Shown: piece by piece, positions 45,999 through 58,751 of the stretch
Numbering within the stretch: position 1 is the first letter of the stretch
Layout: each line of letters starts with the position of its first letter
Assembly: GCA_018907035.1 (NCBI GenBank)
Contig: JACCIC010000064.1
Coordinates: 186,001-250,000, forward strand
Reading direction: 5' to 3'
DNA: 64,000 nucleotides
Origin: Sycobia sp. Sy_11
Lineage: Eukaryota > Arthropoda > Insecta > Hymenoptera > Epichrysomallidae
The notes under the pieces: generated by a model
Database searches by the model: none
Seen by the model: the letters and a program-made list of their open reading frames with translations, nothing else
Told to the model about the DNA's origin: nothing
Program-made: the position numbers and the translations under genes

Positions 45999-46323
45999 TA
46001 ATTTCGGTTTTCTTTTTTTTCTAAATAATTCACCATTGCTTTCAATAAGGAGGAAATAAGCCACTAAATATTTTTCAATCAAATATATTTTTAAAAAATT
46101 ATAATTACGCGAATTTTCAAAATAAACTTTATGATTGCTGTTGGTTAACTCAGATTATTTCCGAACTAATTTATGAATTATATTTTTAAGATTCGAGTTA
46201 TGTTTTTTAATCGAAATACCGTTAATTGAAATCAAGTATTTTAGCAGTTCCAAAAAAGTAACTTACCCGGATCTACACGTGGCATATGCAATGCTACAAA
46301 AAACGCCTGACTCTTAGGCCCAG

Positions 46324-46389
<66 letters not shown>

Positions 46390-47525
46390 TTATATTAGCA
46401 CTTTTTTACTGTACGATCAATATTGAAGAAGAAACAAGTAGAAGTGTGTAATGCGTCCATTTTGGCTTGTTCTGTACCATTATGTGACGCTTCGACCAAA
46501 TGATGAATTGTGACAAAAAAATCATAATTATCTGAAAAATTTCCAAATTCATAATTTTAAAATGAAAATAAATAATATTCTAGGTGAATGCACTTGCCGG
46601 CAAGCTAATATTTTAGTCTAGTCGTTTGAAAAAACTCTATGCCATAAAAAATGTTCATTTCACACTTTGGTCAAAAAGAGATATTTTGACTGGATTATAT
46701 TATATAATGAAATATCTATGCTATGGTTTAGAAATCAACAAAATTATCAATTGTTTTACTATATATATAATTAAAAATTTGTGGTTTATTACATTTACCT
46801 AGTAAATGGCATTATCCGATAGTCTTCCTGCAAACTTTGGTAAATTTGAATATAAAAAAATATCTGTGTATATTACAATCAATTAATACAAACAATTCAG
46901 TCATCAGTGATACCGTAAAGCACATGTATGAGGTGATAACTATACTACTTTTACCGGAAATCCTGATCACCATTTAAGGTGTTGTCGGGAACGTATTCTT
47001 TCCACGAGCTCCTAAATTTAAGTGTGATCAACCAATGTGACGTTGCTGTTATCAATACTTGAGCCTTTAACGGTATATGGATTTCCTTTACTGTCTTCAA
47101 TGATTGAACTCACTGATTTACAATCTTTCGTTTATAAAAAGCATACTGCTGGCGGAATACTTAAAATCTATAAGTGTGCTTCAGACGCTCTCTACGACGT
47201 ATCATTTTTGTTCACCATGTAATTATTTGTGGTAATAGGTGAACATGATCTTTTAATAGAAATAATATCTTTTTGTCTAAAATCTTTCTTCATTTACTTA
47301 AGTGAAGTAAATCTATTATTTTAATCATAACAAACTCTCATAAGGCAAAACCATCAAAGACTACTTTAATAATTTATTTCACACTATAGAATAGTGAGCT
47401 CATATGTAGAACCAGAGTATTCAAATTTGCAGTCTAGCTGCGAATTTTAATTTATACTGTATGTCTAAGTATATGATGAAGTAATGTGTCCTTACTAATT
47501 AGTTCACTAACTGAGGTCTACAACT
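45999..47525. other. AT-rich spacer with long (TA)n
   Basis: Holds (TA)n at about 46331-46386. A short open frame at 47037-47222 (+) has no features I recognise. Otherwise empty. Confidence 0.5.
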
Positions 47526-47529
47526 TAGA

Positions 47530-48460
47530 CTTTAATTACTAAAGAACGTCCTGGAAAACCGAAAAAGTTTAAAGGTAGTTAATTGGAATCATTATTGGAC
47601 GAAGATTCAGCTCAAAAGTAGAAAGAACTCGCTAATAAGTTAGGAGTCAATGACTGAGCAGTTGGTACACGTTTACATGCAATGGTAAAGATTCATAAAG
47701 ACGGAAAATGGATGTCACACGATTTGACCAAATATGCCATTATGAATGGATATACTATCACACTGTCTTTTCTTGCCAGGTAAAACAAGAAGATTTCTAT
47801 GGCGTATTCTAACTGGTGATGAAAAGTGGATCTACTATGACAATCCTACGCGCAAAAAGTGATGGGTGGGCCCAGGCCAACCGCCCACTCGACAGCAAAA
47901 CGGAACATCCATGGCCAAAAGGTATTGCTGCGCATTTGGTGGGACCAAAAGGGTGTGTTGTACCACGAGCTACTAAAACCGAGTGAAACCGTCATTACCG
48001 AGGTATACAAACGCCAACTTGAAGGTTTTGATTGCTTTGCAACAGAAATTCATCGAACATAGATCAGCAATCGCGAGCAACAGGCGCAAAATCGTTCTTT
48101 TGCATGATAATGCTCGGTCACATGTTGTGAAAGCCGTCAAAAACACCCTGTTGAAGCTCGAATAGTAAGTGTTGACGCACCCAGCGTACTCGTCAGACAT
48201 AGCGCCTTCTGATTACAACTATTCAGATCGATGCAGCACGACCTCGTTGATACGCACTTCCAACATGTTCAACAAGTGCAAGAATTTGTGGATGATTGGA
48301 TCGTCTCGAAACCGCCATCGTTCTTTCGCCACGGTATTGATATATTATCAGAAAGATGAGAAAAAGGAGTAAAATATTTTGGTTAAGCTACCGTGTATCC
48401 ATTTTCCATCATAAATGTCCTTTGACCGTTAAAAAAGATCGGAAACTAACTTCGCCTCAT
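47530..48460 (+). mobile_element. mariner transposon, decayed (mariner F)
   Basis: Spread over several frames: RPGKPKKFKGS and LANKLGVND-AVGTRLHAM (helix-turn-helix), ILTGDEKWIYYDNPTRKK (first catalytic Asp at about 47815-47850), IVLLHDNARSHVVKAVKNTL (second Asp, about 48090-48150), then HPAYSSDIAPSDYNY (third Asp, 34-residue-type spacing). All three catalytic blocks are still readable, so it is a DD34D mariner. The right end (about 48430-48460) carries CGGAAACTAACTTCG, matching the end of mariner A. At least six stops or shifts. It abuts PLE-2. Confidence 0.85.
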
Positions 48461-48610
48461 AATACTTTAGGCTTTTTACATTCTTTCCATTCTGAAAATG
48501 TAGATATTTTTCAAACACGTATCAAAGATCAGTATGAAAGAGAAACTTTTGAAAATATTCATATTTTAAAGAATCGCAATATTGTAAATTTAATGTTTGA
48601 GCGAAGTTAA
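48461..48610 (+). pseudogene. Penelope-like element GIY-YIG C-terminal tail (PLE-2)
   Basis: LGFLHSFHSENVDIFQTRIK and YERETFENIHILKNRNIVN are nearly the same as the end of PLE-1 (YERETLENVHILKNPNNV). Only the last ~45 residues of the endonuclease are present; the upstream side is the mariner F end. The stop is TAA at 48608-48610. Confidence 0.8.
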
Positions 48611-48762
48611 TTGGAAAACACTTATCATTCATTATTAATATAAAAGTTATGTTTTACATTTAAGTTAAGACGGTGAGGGTCTTATAAATATTATACAAAT
48701 AAATTTATAGGGGGCTAGGGTATATAAAGTATTATGCTGGGTTTTTCATTTTAGTTTAGTTT

Positions 48763-48790
48763 CTGAGGATGAACCGTAACGGTTTGAAAC
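48763..48790 (+). ncRNA. Hammerhead-ribozyme-like core in PLE-2, first repeat
   Basis: CTGAGGA (48763-48769), stem II AACC-GTAAC-GGTT, then GAAAC (48786-48790). Same layout as the motif in PLE-1 with a different loop. Confidence 0.5.
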
Positions 48791-49051
48791 GTTGGACACC
48801 AAAGTGGAATGTAAGTTGGCGGAGGAAGTCAGATTGTCCTTCACTAACATACAATATAAATTATTATTTTTATTACTTTTATTTTATTTTTTTTAATTTT
48901 TAATCTGATTTATTTTTAATAATAAGTTTGATTTCAGATTCTTCAGGCGTGATAATAAACAAGAACAGTCTGACTGTCATTATTTTAATTAATATATGAT
49001 GTTATAAAGATTATAAGACCAATAAAAATATTTATTAATTTAGTTTAGTTT

Positions 49052-49079
49052 CTAAGGATGTACCGTATCGGTTCGAAAC
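49052..49079 (+). ncRNA. Hammerhead-like core in PLE-2, second repeat, decayed
   Basis: CTAAGGA (49052-49058) departs from CUGANGA at the G, so this copy is probably inactive; stem II ACC-GTATC-GGT and GAAAC (49075-49079) are kept. Confidence 0.4.
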
Positions 49080-49629
49080 GTTGGATACTAAAAAAGAAAA
49101 TAAGATGGTGTGTTAGTCATGTTGTCCTTCACTAACATTGAATATAGTTTATCATTATTATTATGTTTATGTTATGTTAATATTATTTATTTTATTATTT
49201 TTAATTTTTATCTAATTTAATTTTGGTAATAAGTTTTATTTCTGATTCTTCGGGGGTAATAAACAAGAACAGTCTGACTCATTATTTTAGTTAATATATT
49301 ATATTATAAAAACTGTAAGATCGATAAAAATATTTATTAATTTGTTACATTTTCTATTATATTTTCTATATGCAGATACAACTTACGGGTTTTATTATAA
49401 TTGGAATGACATACTATAAAGTTATAAAGTTATTAAAAAATGTTGAAAACTTTTGACGTTTGTGTATTATGATTAAGAATGAAAACTTTTACATAAGAAG
49501 AAATATCATCTTCGAGTAATAATAGATATTTTCAATCAGTGATAGAACTTACTTCCTGTGGTCCAAATAAAACCTCGTGAGTTAATTTGCTAACTTAATT
49601 CGTTTTTGTATTATTCATTTTCAAAATAA

Positions 49630-51027
49630 ACTATCTATTTTTCCGTTAATGATTTTATCACAAAATTCTTGAGCATCAGTTATTATCATTCTAGTTTCAA
49701 ATAAAAATTTTTTGATATTTTAAAAAGTCTGATACACGAAGCATTCATGCCACAGTTGTAACATGTTAGGTTCATTACGTATTTCTTTTATTTTATTAAT
49801 ATTATCATATGGTTGTACAATATTTGTTATATTGTTATTATTTATATTATTTAAATTATTGGATAACCTAAATTTCTGGTCATCTATTTAATTTTTTTTC
49901 AATTAAAATTTTATTTTAAATAAGCTTCTTCCATTTATTTTTTCTGTAATTGCTACTATTTTATTATTTTTGTAAAATACACATTTTAGATTTCCTGATA
50001 TTTAATGCATAACTTCAGTAAGAACATAACGTATTAAGAATCAATTAAATTTAATATTTGGCACATCTAAACATTTAATAAGTATACACGATATGACCAT
50101 CACCTAATCGAATAGATATCAGATTTTGTAATTCTTCATAGTTCATGTAAAGCCGTCGATTGACACACATGTGTGATAGTGAATATTGTACTAGAATCAA
50201 GAAGACATGTTGATCTGTGGTCGTTTACATTGGCAAAAGTAGATGAGGAGAGGCTTTATTCTCCCATACCATAATCAAATCATTCTTCTCGTTTTTGAGC
50301 TTTTATAAGATAAATGTTTGTGTTGATTTTCTTTTCGAGATACCAATAATCCTTTTTAATATAAGCTTTTTTTTCTATTGTAACAAATGATTGCATTCTT
50401 TCTTGTGTTTAAATTACGTTAAATAATGTAATGTTTCTAGCTTTCTAATTTTTACGATTTTCTGCTTCGATTATTAATCGCGCCATTTCATCATCTATAG
50501 TTGTTTTCTCTTTTTTCATTGATTCCAAAGCCGTATCGAAAATGGTGTAATTCTTTTAGTAGAGTCATTATTATCTTTGTAATTGACATTCTTTCTTAGA
50601 TAGTTTCGCAAAGTATTTATAATTTACTTGTAATTCTTTCATGTAAGTGTTTATAAAATCTTTCGTATGGTTTTGGTAATTAAACCATTGCTGTTGTAGT
50701 ATATGCATCTAGTATCGGATTTATTTCCACACATATTTTTAATGATATTCTACTTTTGCGCTAGAATACTTTATTATGTGCAGCATTGATATGTTTTTTA
50801 TAAAAATATTTCTATTCGGTATATATTTCAATGTTACCCCACTATTTTTTCACCAAAATTCAATTTTTTCAAGCTGCTGCTCCTTTCAATACTATAGGTT
50901 TTTAATTTTTACATTCGACGATGTTAAACATTCTTTTAGTCATACATAGTATTTTATTTTGAAATTTCTACGCTAACCAATTTTCATTACCTATTAAACG
51001 ATCAATTTTTATTATGGCATTTTCCAT
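49630..51027 (-). pseudogene. Old Ty1/Copia fragment (Gag to pre-integrase)
   Basis: On the - strand from an ATG at about 51027: MENAIIKIDRLIGNENWLA followed by KFQNKILCMTKRMFNIVE is the start of a Copia Gag. Next come FINTYMKELQVNYKYFAKLS and MKKEKTTIDDEMARLIIEAE (about 50650-50460), a helical Gag block. Then GHIKKDC-like YIKKDYWYLEKK with its Cys residues lost (about 50370), CVFYKNNKIVAITEKINGRS (about 49960) and LQLWHECF, the pre-integrase His region (about 49770). Order and strand are right for Copia; many stops. It is a lineage different from the element at 25-33 kb. Confidence 0.6.
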
Positions 51028-54000
51028 TTTATTTTCATTATTTATTATTTTCTATTGGTATTTTTACATTCTATAATTTATTTTTTTTGTTTCATATTGC
51101 ATTAATATTTATATTTAGAATTTTGATGCTTAATTAACAATAAGCTTGGGCCCATAAACTGTCATTTTAACAATTGAGAATAAAAGTATATTTGTTATAT
51201 TCTATAACAAATCTTATTAAATATATAATTATGTATAGTATAGCAACATAAGTTACGGTTCAGACGAACTTATAGGTATAATGCAGCTTTTTCCTAATTT
51301 AGACAATGTATTTCTTAATACACCTATCTTGAAGGAGTAAATAGCTTCAGATACACATCCAATTCCTGATATCTGATACATATAACAAGGTTTGCGATAG
51401 CTTATTTTTGTTTTCTTGTGTAAAGCAAAACACTTTAAATTAACATTCTCATAAATTCATCTTTTAGTAACTGCTGTAAGAAATTATAGTAAATAAAATA
51501 AAAAATTACCTATTTATAATCCAATAAAAATGCTTCAAAGTTATCTAACTCGTTATCTAATTCATTTCTGTTTTTTTAAATACCATTATTTTGAAACCTT
51601 TTTAAAATTGTTACATCTGGTCCGTGGCTTGCTGATAAATGCTCTATATAAACTCCTTGTAAAATAACCTAAAAATATATAGTCACACAAAACTATGTAT
51701 ATCTTTTCTTAATTAGTTTTCTAATGAAATCACTACGCCATCCTGCGATCGAAATTACAATTTTGGATGTCAAAAGACAAAGCTTGAAGAATTTCTGTAC
51801 ATCTCTATTGTAACGATGTGTTCTCAGCTGCATGAGCTATTGCTTCATCTTTGAATTTTTCTAAAGTTGTCACATCGATTGATTTTATATATGAGCCACT
51901 ACTCAACATAATACATAAGCAATATAGTTGTTTACAAGTTATAGAGTCATGAATCAATTTCCCAATTCAATGTATTACTATGTGGGCGTTGATTTTGTCA
52001 ATAATTTTTTAATTTTGATAGCTAATTTTTTCTAATCCCTTTTATTTTTTAATAGATTCAAACATGATAGAGAATTTTTGAAAAAATGATTGTGAATTTT
52101 GGATGAATAATAAATCATATATTGACTAGAGATATAGTCAAAAGTATCTAAGCCGTAAATGACACGGTATAGACGGCAGTCCTATTAACACAAGACTACA
52201 TTAAGCTATCGAGGAAAGAGGATCAAAGGTAATACTTATTTCAAGTTGAATCTGCATAAAAAAATATAATAATAATGGTGATTAATAAATCTATCATACA
52301 ATTTAGAAGAAAAGGAAAAAGAGTAATATATCTATTATTTCAAATAATGAAATTTTAAATTACGTTGTATCCCTTAAAATACCTTTTTTTATCGAAATGT
52401 TTTATATTAAAACACGAAAGTATGAGAAGTAAATTTAGTTAATGTGATTAAAAATTTTAAATTTTAGTGGTTTTAACATTTCTATAATTAATCAGAAAAG
52501 GGTTTGACACATCTTATTTTCAAAGCACATTCATTATCAGTAGTGAACTTATAAGCTGATATATATTCACTTTACATACTTGAAATTTTTAACTTTAAAA
52601 GAAAATCATTCCTCAGCGTTCGAAGCTTATACAGACCTTATTATGTGCTTAAATTGAACTTTTCTTATAGTCCTAAAAAGGTTTCGATTTTATAGATTTT
52701 ATGAATTCTTAGGAATCGACTATTTGTCCATGTAACGATCTATATCCCCTATTTCCTGTCTTCCTTCCCGATTTTCAGAATTGTATTAGAGAATTTAAAT
52801 ATATTTTTATGCTTAGATCTAGTGTTCTGTGAAATTGGAGGACGGTATCGAGACGGGTGAGTGGAATCGGTAAATAACTCTTTGCGTAATTTATAAAAAG
52901 AAATAACAATAAATATATTATTGTGTGTAATAAATAAAAAATAAAAATTTACTATTTAATTATTGCTATTCGGTATTTCCGTATACATTTCCATAAGAAA
53001 AAAATGAAAGGAAAAGCAATAAATTACAAAATGCAAGTTAATCCTTTAATATTATTAACTCGGCCACTCAGCTTTGTCCGATTTTTCCGCTCTGTATATT
53101 ATTATTTATACTCACTTGTTTCTTAATTCGGGTATTCAGAAGAATTTAAATCGTTAATTAATCATCGATTCGTTTAATTTTATAATTTTATATTTTTCTG
53201 GTTCAGTGCTCCTAGCGAAAAACATAAAATTATCAATTTTTAAATAATCCAGGAGCGCCTAACTTTATTTAAATCGTCCCAAAAATAAGATTTATTATTT
53301 TATTAATTTTTTTAAATACTCTCATAATTATGTTATAAAACATATTTTATTTTATAAAAGAAAACATAATTTATTTTGACTGATTCATAATTATATTAAC
53401 TCGAGTTTTACCTCGTGATTAATATATTTCTTCGGAATTTTTTCAGAGAAAAGGTATGCTTTTATAAATAAATTAATTACAAGATTTTTCCTAGACTACA
53501 GGTTTACTGTTAACACAACAGTTTTAATACTCTTGACTTATTAATTCCAAGTGAAAAATATGCATTAGTTTGATACACGCCCCGTAATCAATATGTTTTA
53601 CTTTTATTTTTGATAAAGGAGCGTCGTTTTATAAATTCCTATTTGCCATAGTTATCTATATTAGGCGCCATTCGTATTATAGATTTTATTTCACAATTTT
53701 ATTTCACAAGAGAGTTGAGCTCTCTCTACCGACCTCGCCGAACTTGTATCTGAACACGCTGCGACTCTCCCGTCAAGTTAGGTTGGTAATATTTACCTTT
53801 TCTATCTCGTTGTCTGGGCTGAAAAAGCGATCGTAGGTCTTCGTATTTCCTTGATATACTATAGCTGTCTGTTTTTAATTAGCTCTACTATTGCGCCCAG
53901 TAGTCGTATCTGCCTATAATATATATAATATAATTTTAACGGCACGCCGATCCCGTATAAAATTCGCGATGCCATCGCTGTACATTTTTGACTTTACGCG

Positions 54001-54750
54001 AGTATACGTACTCATCCCAACTTAATGATTGAAATAGTTATGTCACCTATACCACGCACTGATATCCTAATGAATGTCATTATCTCTAATAATTCCTATA
54101 AGTTCGAAAAGCGAAGGTAAAAAATGCTTATTATTATCGATATTCCATGGGCATAAAGTAACATTCGCAGATTATTTGTATTTCCAACCCTCCTATGTCA
54201 TTTATAGATATAATTCTTTAATGCACTATAATCGTTAACGTATTTTTATATCTCAATAATATTTTTACAACTTAAAAACTTTTTTTATAATATAAATTAT
54301 AAATTTCTATCGCTTAGCTATCCATTATTTTTACTTTATTCCTTAATTGTTTGTACAAAATACGATCAACTATACGACCAAACATCCAAACCGTGTGCAC
54401 ATTTTATTAGAAAAATTCATAATTTTTTTAATTTTACAATAGCACCATGGTGATTTATTTTTTTAAATGTATAGGTGCAGTAATGTGGATGTTTATCAAA
54501 AATATTAATAATTTTAAAAGTAAGAATATTAATCTTTTTGACATAAATTGTCATAAATCATCATAAATTGTCTGACTTTTGTCAATCATAATTTCAAACG
54601 CCATTACGAAGTTCTAGATATTTAAAATCTCGGAAAGAACATTGTGCATTTTTTTACAAAATTCAGAACGTTGACTAAGGACATAAATTATACGTATGAC
54701 TAAGGAAAATGACAATTCACCGTTGCAATTACACGGAAATTCATCGGTAT
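51028..54750. other. AT-rich spacer, possible LTR fragment
   Basis: No coding region found. From about 52733 the text TGTAACGATCTATATCCCC resembles the - strand start of the LTR-like block at 40715, and GGAGCGCCT at about 53252 recalls the core of the hairpin array, so an old LTR could be present at roughly 52.7-53.9 kb; the limits are unclear. Everything else is featureless. Confidence 0.35.
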
Positions 54751-54752
54751 TA

Positions 54753-55000
54753 TTACACCGGTCTTTTACGGAGCACCTCAAAACAGGGATCTAAAATTAG
54801 GTTAGAAAAAAGTTCTAGTAGGAGAGAGACCTGACAATCTTTTGATCTATCAAGATCACGAATAAACATCAAGCTGTATGCTATAATATTTCGAACAAGA
54901 TTAAAACTTCGACTCTGAGTGGGGAAGCGTCTAGGTCCATATACCTCAGTAGAGAGATATAGCGATAGCATTGGATTGCTCCGCATTATTGTTGCAGCTT
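54753..55000 (-). pseudogene. Peptidase M16 (insulinase)-like fragment, tentative
   Basis: The - strand frame from 54986 reads IIAYSLMFIRDLDRSKDCQV and then SLLLELFSNLILDPCFEVLR. The second part resembles the conserved LLELF-Q-I--EPCF--LRT-EQLGY block of insulin-degrading-enzyme-like peptidases, in the non-catalytic C-terminal half. The usual EQLGY that should follow is absent; two stops come right after. The first half of the frame shows no match I can defend. It may be an exon remnant or retrocopy, or a chance resemblance. Confidence 0.3.
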
Positions 55001-55431
55001 CTCAATAGACCCCCACCATCCTAAGCGGAGAGTCCTATGTCACTCGATCAAACGGAAGAATTCCCTTGTAAGTATGATCACCAGGAGTCCAAATCGTTAA
55101 TATCGAAACATTTGAAATACGCTTTCCCAGCCGCGTCTACCCGAGTCCCTATAATTACAACAGGGGATATTGTAAATTGAAACAATGCGCATACTTTGCA
55201 AGCATAAAAACCCACTGTAGTACAGTATGTATTTTTTAACGCTACAATTATCTAAAATATATAGTAATATACTCTACAATTAACTTATCAGGTGTAAGGA
55301 AATATAGTTTGCATCTATAATGAATTTCTGTCACCTGCATACTTTCAAGAAGTATATTATTGATGACATGTTACTATATTTTGATTTTATATTGATTTGG
55401 TATTATATTAGATATTATACTGATAGAATAT

Positions 55432-55433
<2 letters not shown>

Positions 55434-55482
<49 letters not shown>

Positions 55483-55552
55483 CGCGCGCGTGTGTGTGCG
55501 TGTGTTTGTGTGGGTGTGTGTGTGTGGGTGTGGGTGTGTGTGGGTGTGTGTG
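55434..55552. repeat. (GT)n compound microsatellite, 3' flank of the LINE
   Basis: (GT)n with a (GC)n patch at about 55474-55490 and GGGTGT variants to the right. Directly abuts the poly-T (55553-55560), i.e. the poly-A tail of the LINE on the - strand. Confidence 0.95.
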
Positions 55553-55753
55553 TTTTTTTTTATTAGGCATAGGCAGAGCAAGCTCTGCACTAGTGGCCTC
55601 TCGAAACCAGCATCCCGCCGGAACTATCCGAGAATATTACTTCTGTTAGTTAGCCTATACGACTCCTCTTCTTATGACACTATCCTACGTCCCCCATCCA
55701 CACAGGTGATCAGGGGTTCGGTGTTCGTCCTCTGTATCTTAAAATAGAATCAG

Positions 55754-58738
55754 TTAGCCTGGTTCATCCTGGGCCATTCGCCTAGTTCTATCGGCATATC
55801 TAAGTTTGGTCATCACCTCTTTTGCGAAACTGGCTACTGCCTTCCAGTTTTTAGAAGATTCCAGCATTATTGATAGGATGCTCTCTGGTCTTATTGGCTT
55901 ATTGATGATATTCATCAAGTGCTCACGTTGTGTTCTAAAACGAGGGCAGCTCACTAATATATGCTCGGCATCCTCGACCAAAGTCGGACAGATGGATCAG
56001 AAATCATTATTATCCAGGTGAAAGCGGTGGAAATAGGACCTAAAACAACCATGTCCAGTCAGCAACTGGGTTAGGTGGAAATCTAATTCCCCGTGTTTCC
56101 TGTTGATCCATCTGTGTATGTCTGGAAGGATACGATAAGTCCATCGGCCTTTGCTAGAATCGGTCCATCGTTTTTGCCATATTTTTATAGAACGATGACG
56201 TTCCACGTTTTTAGCACCTTGTAGAAAATCTACTGCGGCCTTACATATGTTGTGCAGCCTAGCCAGTTCATCTGCAGCTAAATCGAAAGGAAGAATTCCG
56301 GCAAGTACCTCAGCAGCGTCGGTGGATACCGTCCTGTAACCACTAATAATACGTATACAGGAGCGACGACGGGTCGCAATGGCCAGCTCACAATACGATT
56401 TAATTCCGCATGCATGATGCCAGATTGGTGCTGCATACATGCTGACAGAATTAACAACATAAGCTAATAGTTTCCTCTGGGGCGGACGTGGGCCACCAAT
56501 GTTAGGCATGAGCCGACACAGGGCAGCTGAAACTCGTTGCGCTTTTTCGCCAGATATCTTTAGATGCTCTTTGAAGTTTAACCTGGCATCAAGCTGTACA
56601 CCCAAGTATCGTAAAGATGGCGCAGAACTAATGTAACAGCTACCAACTTTAAGAGTAATACTATCTACCTTCTTACGACTGCTGACAAGAACTACTTCTG
56701 TCTTGTGCTCTAATTGTAGACCAGCCGACTTAATCCATCTACTGATGTTGCTGATTGCCTCATTGGCCATCTCAGTAAGTTCATCAAGGGTCTTAGCCGT
56801 CACTACTAGAGCGATATCGTCGGCGTACCCTACTGTTATTGAACCAGGCGGTTGTGGAATCCTCAACACGCCATCATACATAATATTCCACAATATAGGT
56901 CCCATAACGGAGCCCTGGGGGACTCCCGCAGTAACCTTATGCGATACAATGCCGTCATCCGTTCGGTATAATATTATCCTATTCTCAAAGTAGCTGGCCA
57001 CGACATTCTGTAAATAACTAGGTACTCCGATCTCTTTAAGAGAATTCATAATAGAAGACCAGCGCGCTGAATTAAAGGCATTCTTGACATCTAGAGCGAC
57101 AATGGCACAATACTGTTTAGTGCCACCTTTCCATCTCCTACCACTGACTGCATTTCTTGCGGTACACGCTACCAGTTTAATGGCATCGACTGTTGATTTT
57201 GATTTCCGAAATCCAAATTGGCGTGAGGATAAGCCGTGCAATCCTTCAGTGAATGCTTCCAGTCGGCCACATATTATTTTTTCAAATATTTTACCTACCG
57301 TGTCGAGCATACACAATGGCCTGTATGATGAAGGATCATCAAGTGGCTTACTGCCCTTAGGTAACAGGACTAACTTTTGAGTTTTCCAGCACTCAGGAAA
57401 AATACCCTTAAGAAGGCAAGCATTATATACTTTTAGAAATATAGCTGGATTCTTCTGTATCGCCAACTTAACTGCCGCATTAGGGATACCATCAGGGCCA
57501 GGGGCAGCATTGTCTCTAGTCTTAGCGTAAGCATTATGTAGCTCCATTTCTGTTATAGGAGGTATATCGTCCGAGTGTTGCGTGCGCAGTACGGTCCCAT
57601 GGGTGTCATTGGGAAAGAGAGCGGAAACAATCTTATCAATCAATACCGTGCTAGTGGGTTGTATTGGTGCCCTACTCAATCGTGCCATGACTGTTTTGTA
57701 TGGTCGTCCCCATAAGTCATTGTTGGCCTCTGCACACAGTTCAAGCCAGCATCGACGCTTGCCTGCCTTAATAGCCTTGACAAGCGCTCTTTGTGTTTCT
57801 TTAAATAAACTATTAAACGTATCACGATGGGTGCGGGCTCTTTGGGCAAGTTTACGTGCGTGATAACATTGTTTGCGCAATTCTGCAATTTCATTTGTCC
57901 ACCAGTAGACAGATTGACGATGTTTCAATCCGCTCTTAGTCCTAGTCATCGATGCATCACATGCTTCAGAGATATGCTTCATGAGTGCATTTGCCAGATG
58001 GCCTGGTGCAACATATTCTAAACGCTCTTCTGATATTATAGTGGCGAACACTTCACAGTCTAGCGATCTGATGTTCCATTTCCGTGTGGGCATCCACTCA
58101 TTGCACTTGTTCTTTACTTTCGTCTCTGCAATCTCGTACAAGATCGCCCTGTGATCACTGTGGGTGTAAAGGTCGCTTACTCTCCAATTAAGGGTCCGCT
58201 GAATCAAGTCATCACTGGCGAATGTTACATCAATGACTGATTGTTTATCACCCCTAATGAAAGTGGATTCAAATCCCTTATTAACCACGTGGAGTTGAAG
58301 AGAATTAAGGCCATCAAGCAGCATACTACCTCTGTTATTTGTTGAAGCGCTTCCCCAGGCTGTGGACCACGCGTTAAATTCGCCAGCGATTAATAATGGT
58401 TTCTTGTACATGGCTTCATCAACTAATTTAGCTACGAGGATTTCAAACTGCTTGTCCGTCAAGGTTGGAGGAGCATATACACTAAAGACGTATATTTCTT
58501 GTATTTTAGCCCAGGATATCAATTCACTCCGATGACTCGACTGTTTTAGTACCTGCCTATTTTGACCAATCCAGAGGGCAGCTCTATTGCTTGTGTGACT
58601 TATCTAGCGCCGTGGTCTGATCCTGTCACAATATGGTTCGGAGATTACAGCAATGTCTATTCTTAGCTCCTTTATTGTCTGTTTCAGCAGGTCATGAGCT
58701 GCTACGCAATGGTTGGTATTCAGTTGGAGTATTCTCAT
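55754..58738 (-). pseudogene. R1-clade LINE ORF2: endonuclease and reverse transcriptase
   Basis: From the ATG at 58736-58738 one frame of about 995 codons runs to 55754 with only two stops, TAG at 58604-58606 and TGA at 55997-55999. The endonuclease shows RILQLNTNHC, ISEPY, IAGEFNAWSTAWGS (Glu where the family has the Asp of GDFNAW) and YTHSDHRA near residue 210. The RT has YRPLCMLDTVGKIFEKII, RQFGFRKSKSTVDAI, ALDVKNAFNSARW, AGVPQGSVMGPILWN and the intact GYADDIALVV. The C-terminal Cys-His motif (ICPTLVEDAEHILVSCPRF) is split by the TGA, which may replace its first Cys. It would nick the microsatellite and copy the RNA in place. ORF2 begins 13 bases after ORF1 ends. Confidence 0.9.
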
Positions 58739-58751
58739 GTTTTATGTCTGT

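Larger units (their letters stand above)
48611..49310 (+). repeat. PLE-2 3' region with tandem pseudo-LTR-like repeats
   Basis: Two consecutive copies (about 48745-49020 and 49040-49300) of the block found after PLE-1: TTTAGTTTAGTTTCT-AGGATG, CGGTT-GAAACGTTGGA, TTGTCCTTCACTAACAT, then AACAAGAACAGTCTGACT and an AT-rich tail ending TAAAAATATTTATTAATTT. Tandem terminal repeats are typical of Penelope-like insertions. Confidence 0.75.

Noticed and set aside
47037..47222. 61-codon + strand frame MTLLLSILEP
   Set aside because: Short, no recognised domain and no flanking gene structure.
55320..55747. Cys-Val repeat frames on the + strand
   Set aside because: Translation of the (GT)n microsatellite; not a cysteine-rich peptide gene.
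56703..57380. + strand frames within the LINE
   Set aside because: Antisense to the RT domain, which is unmistakable on the - strand.
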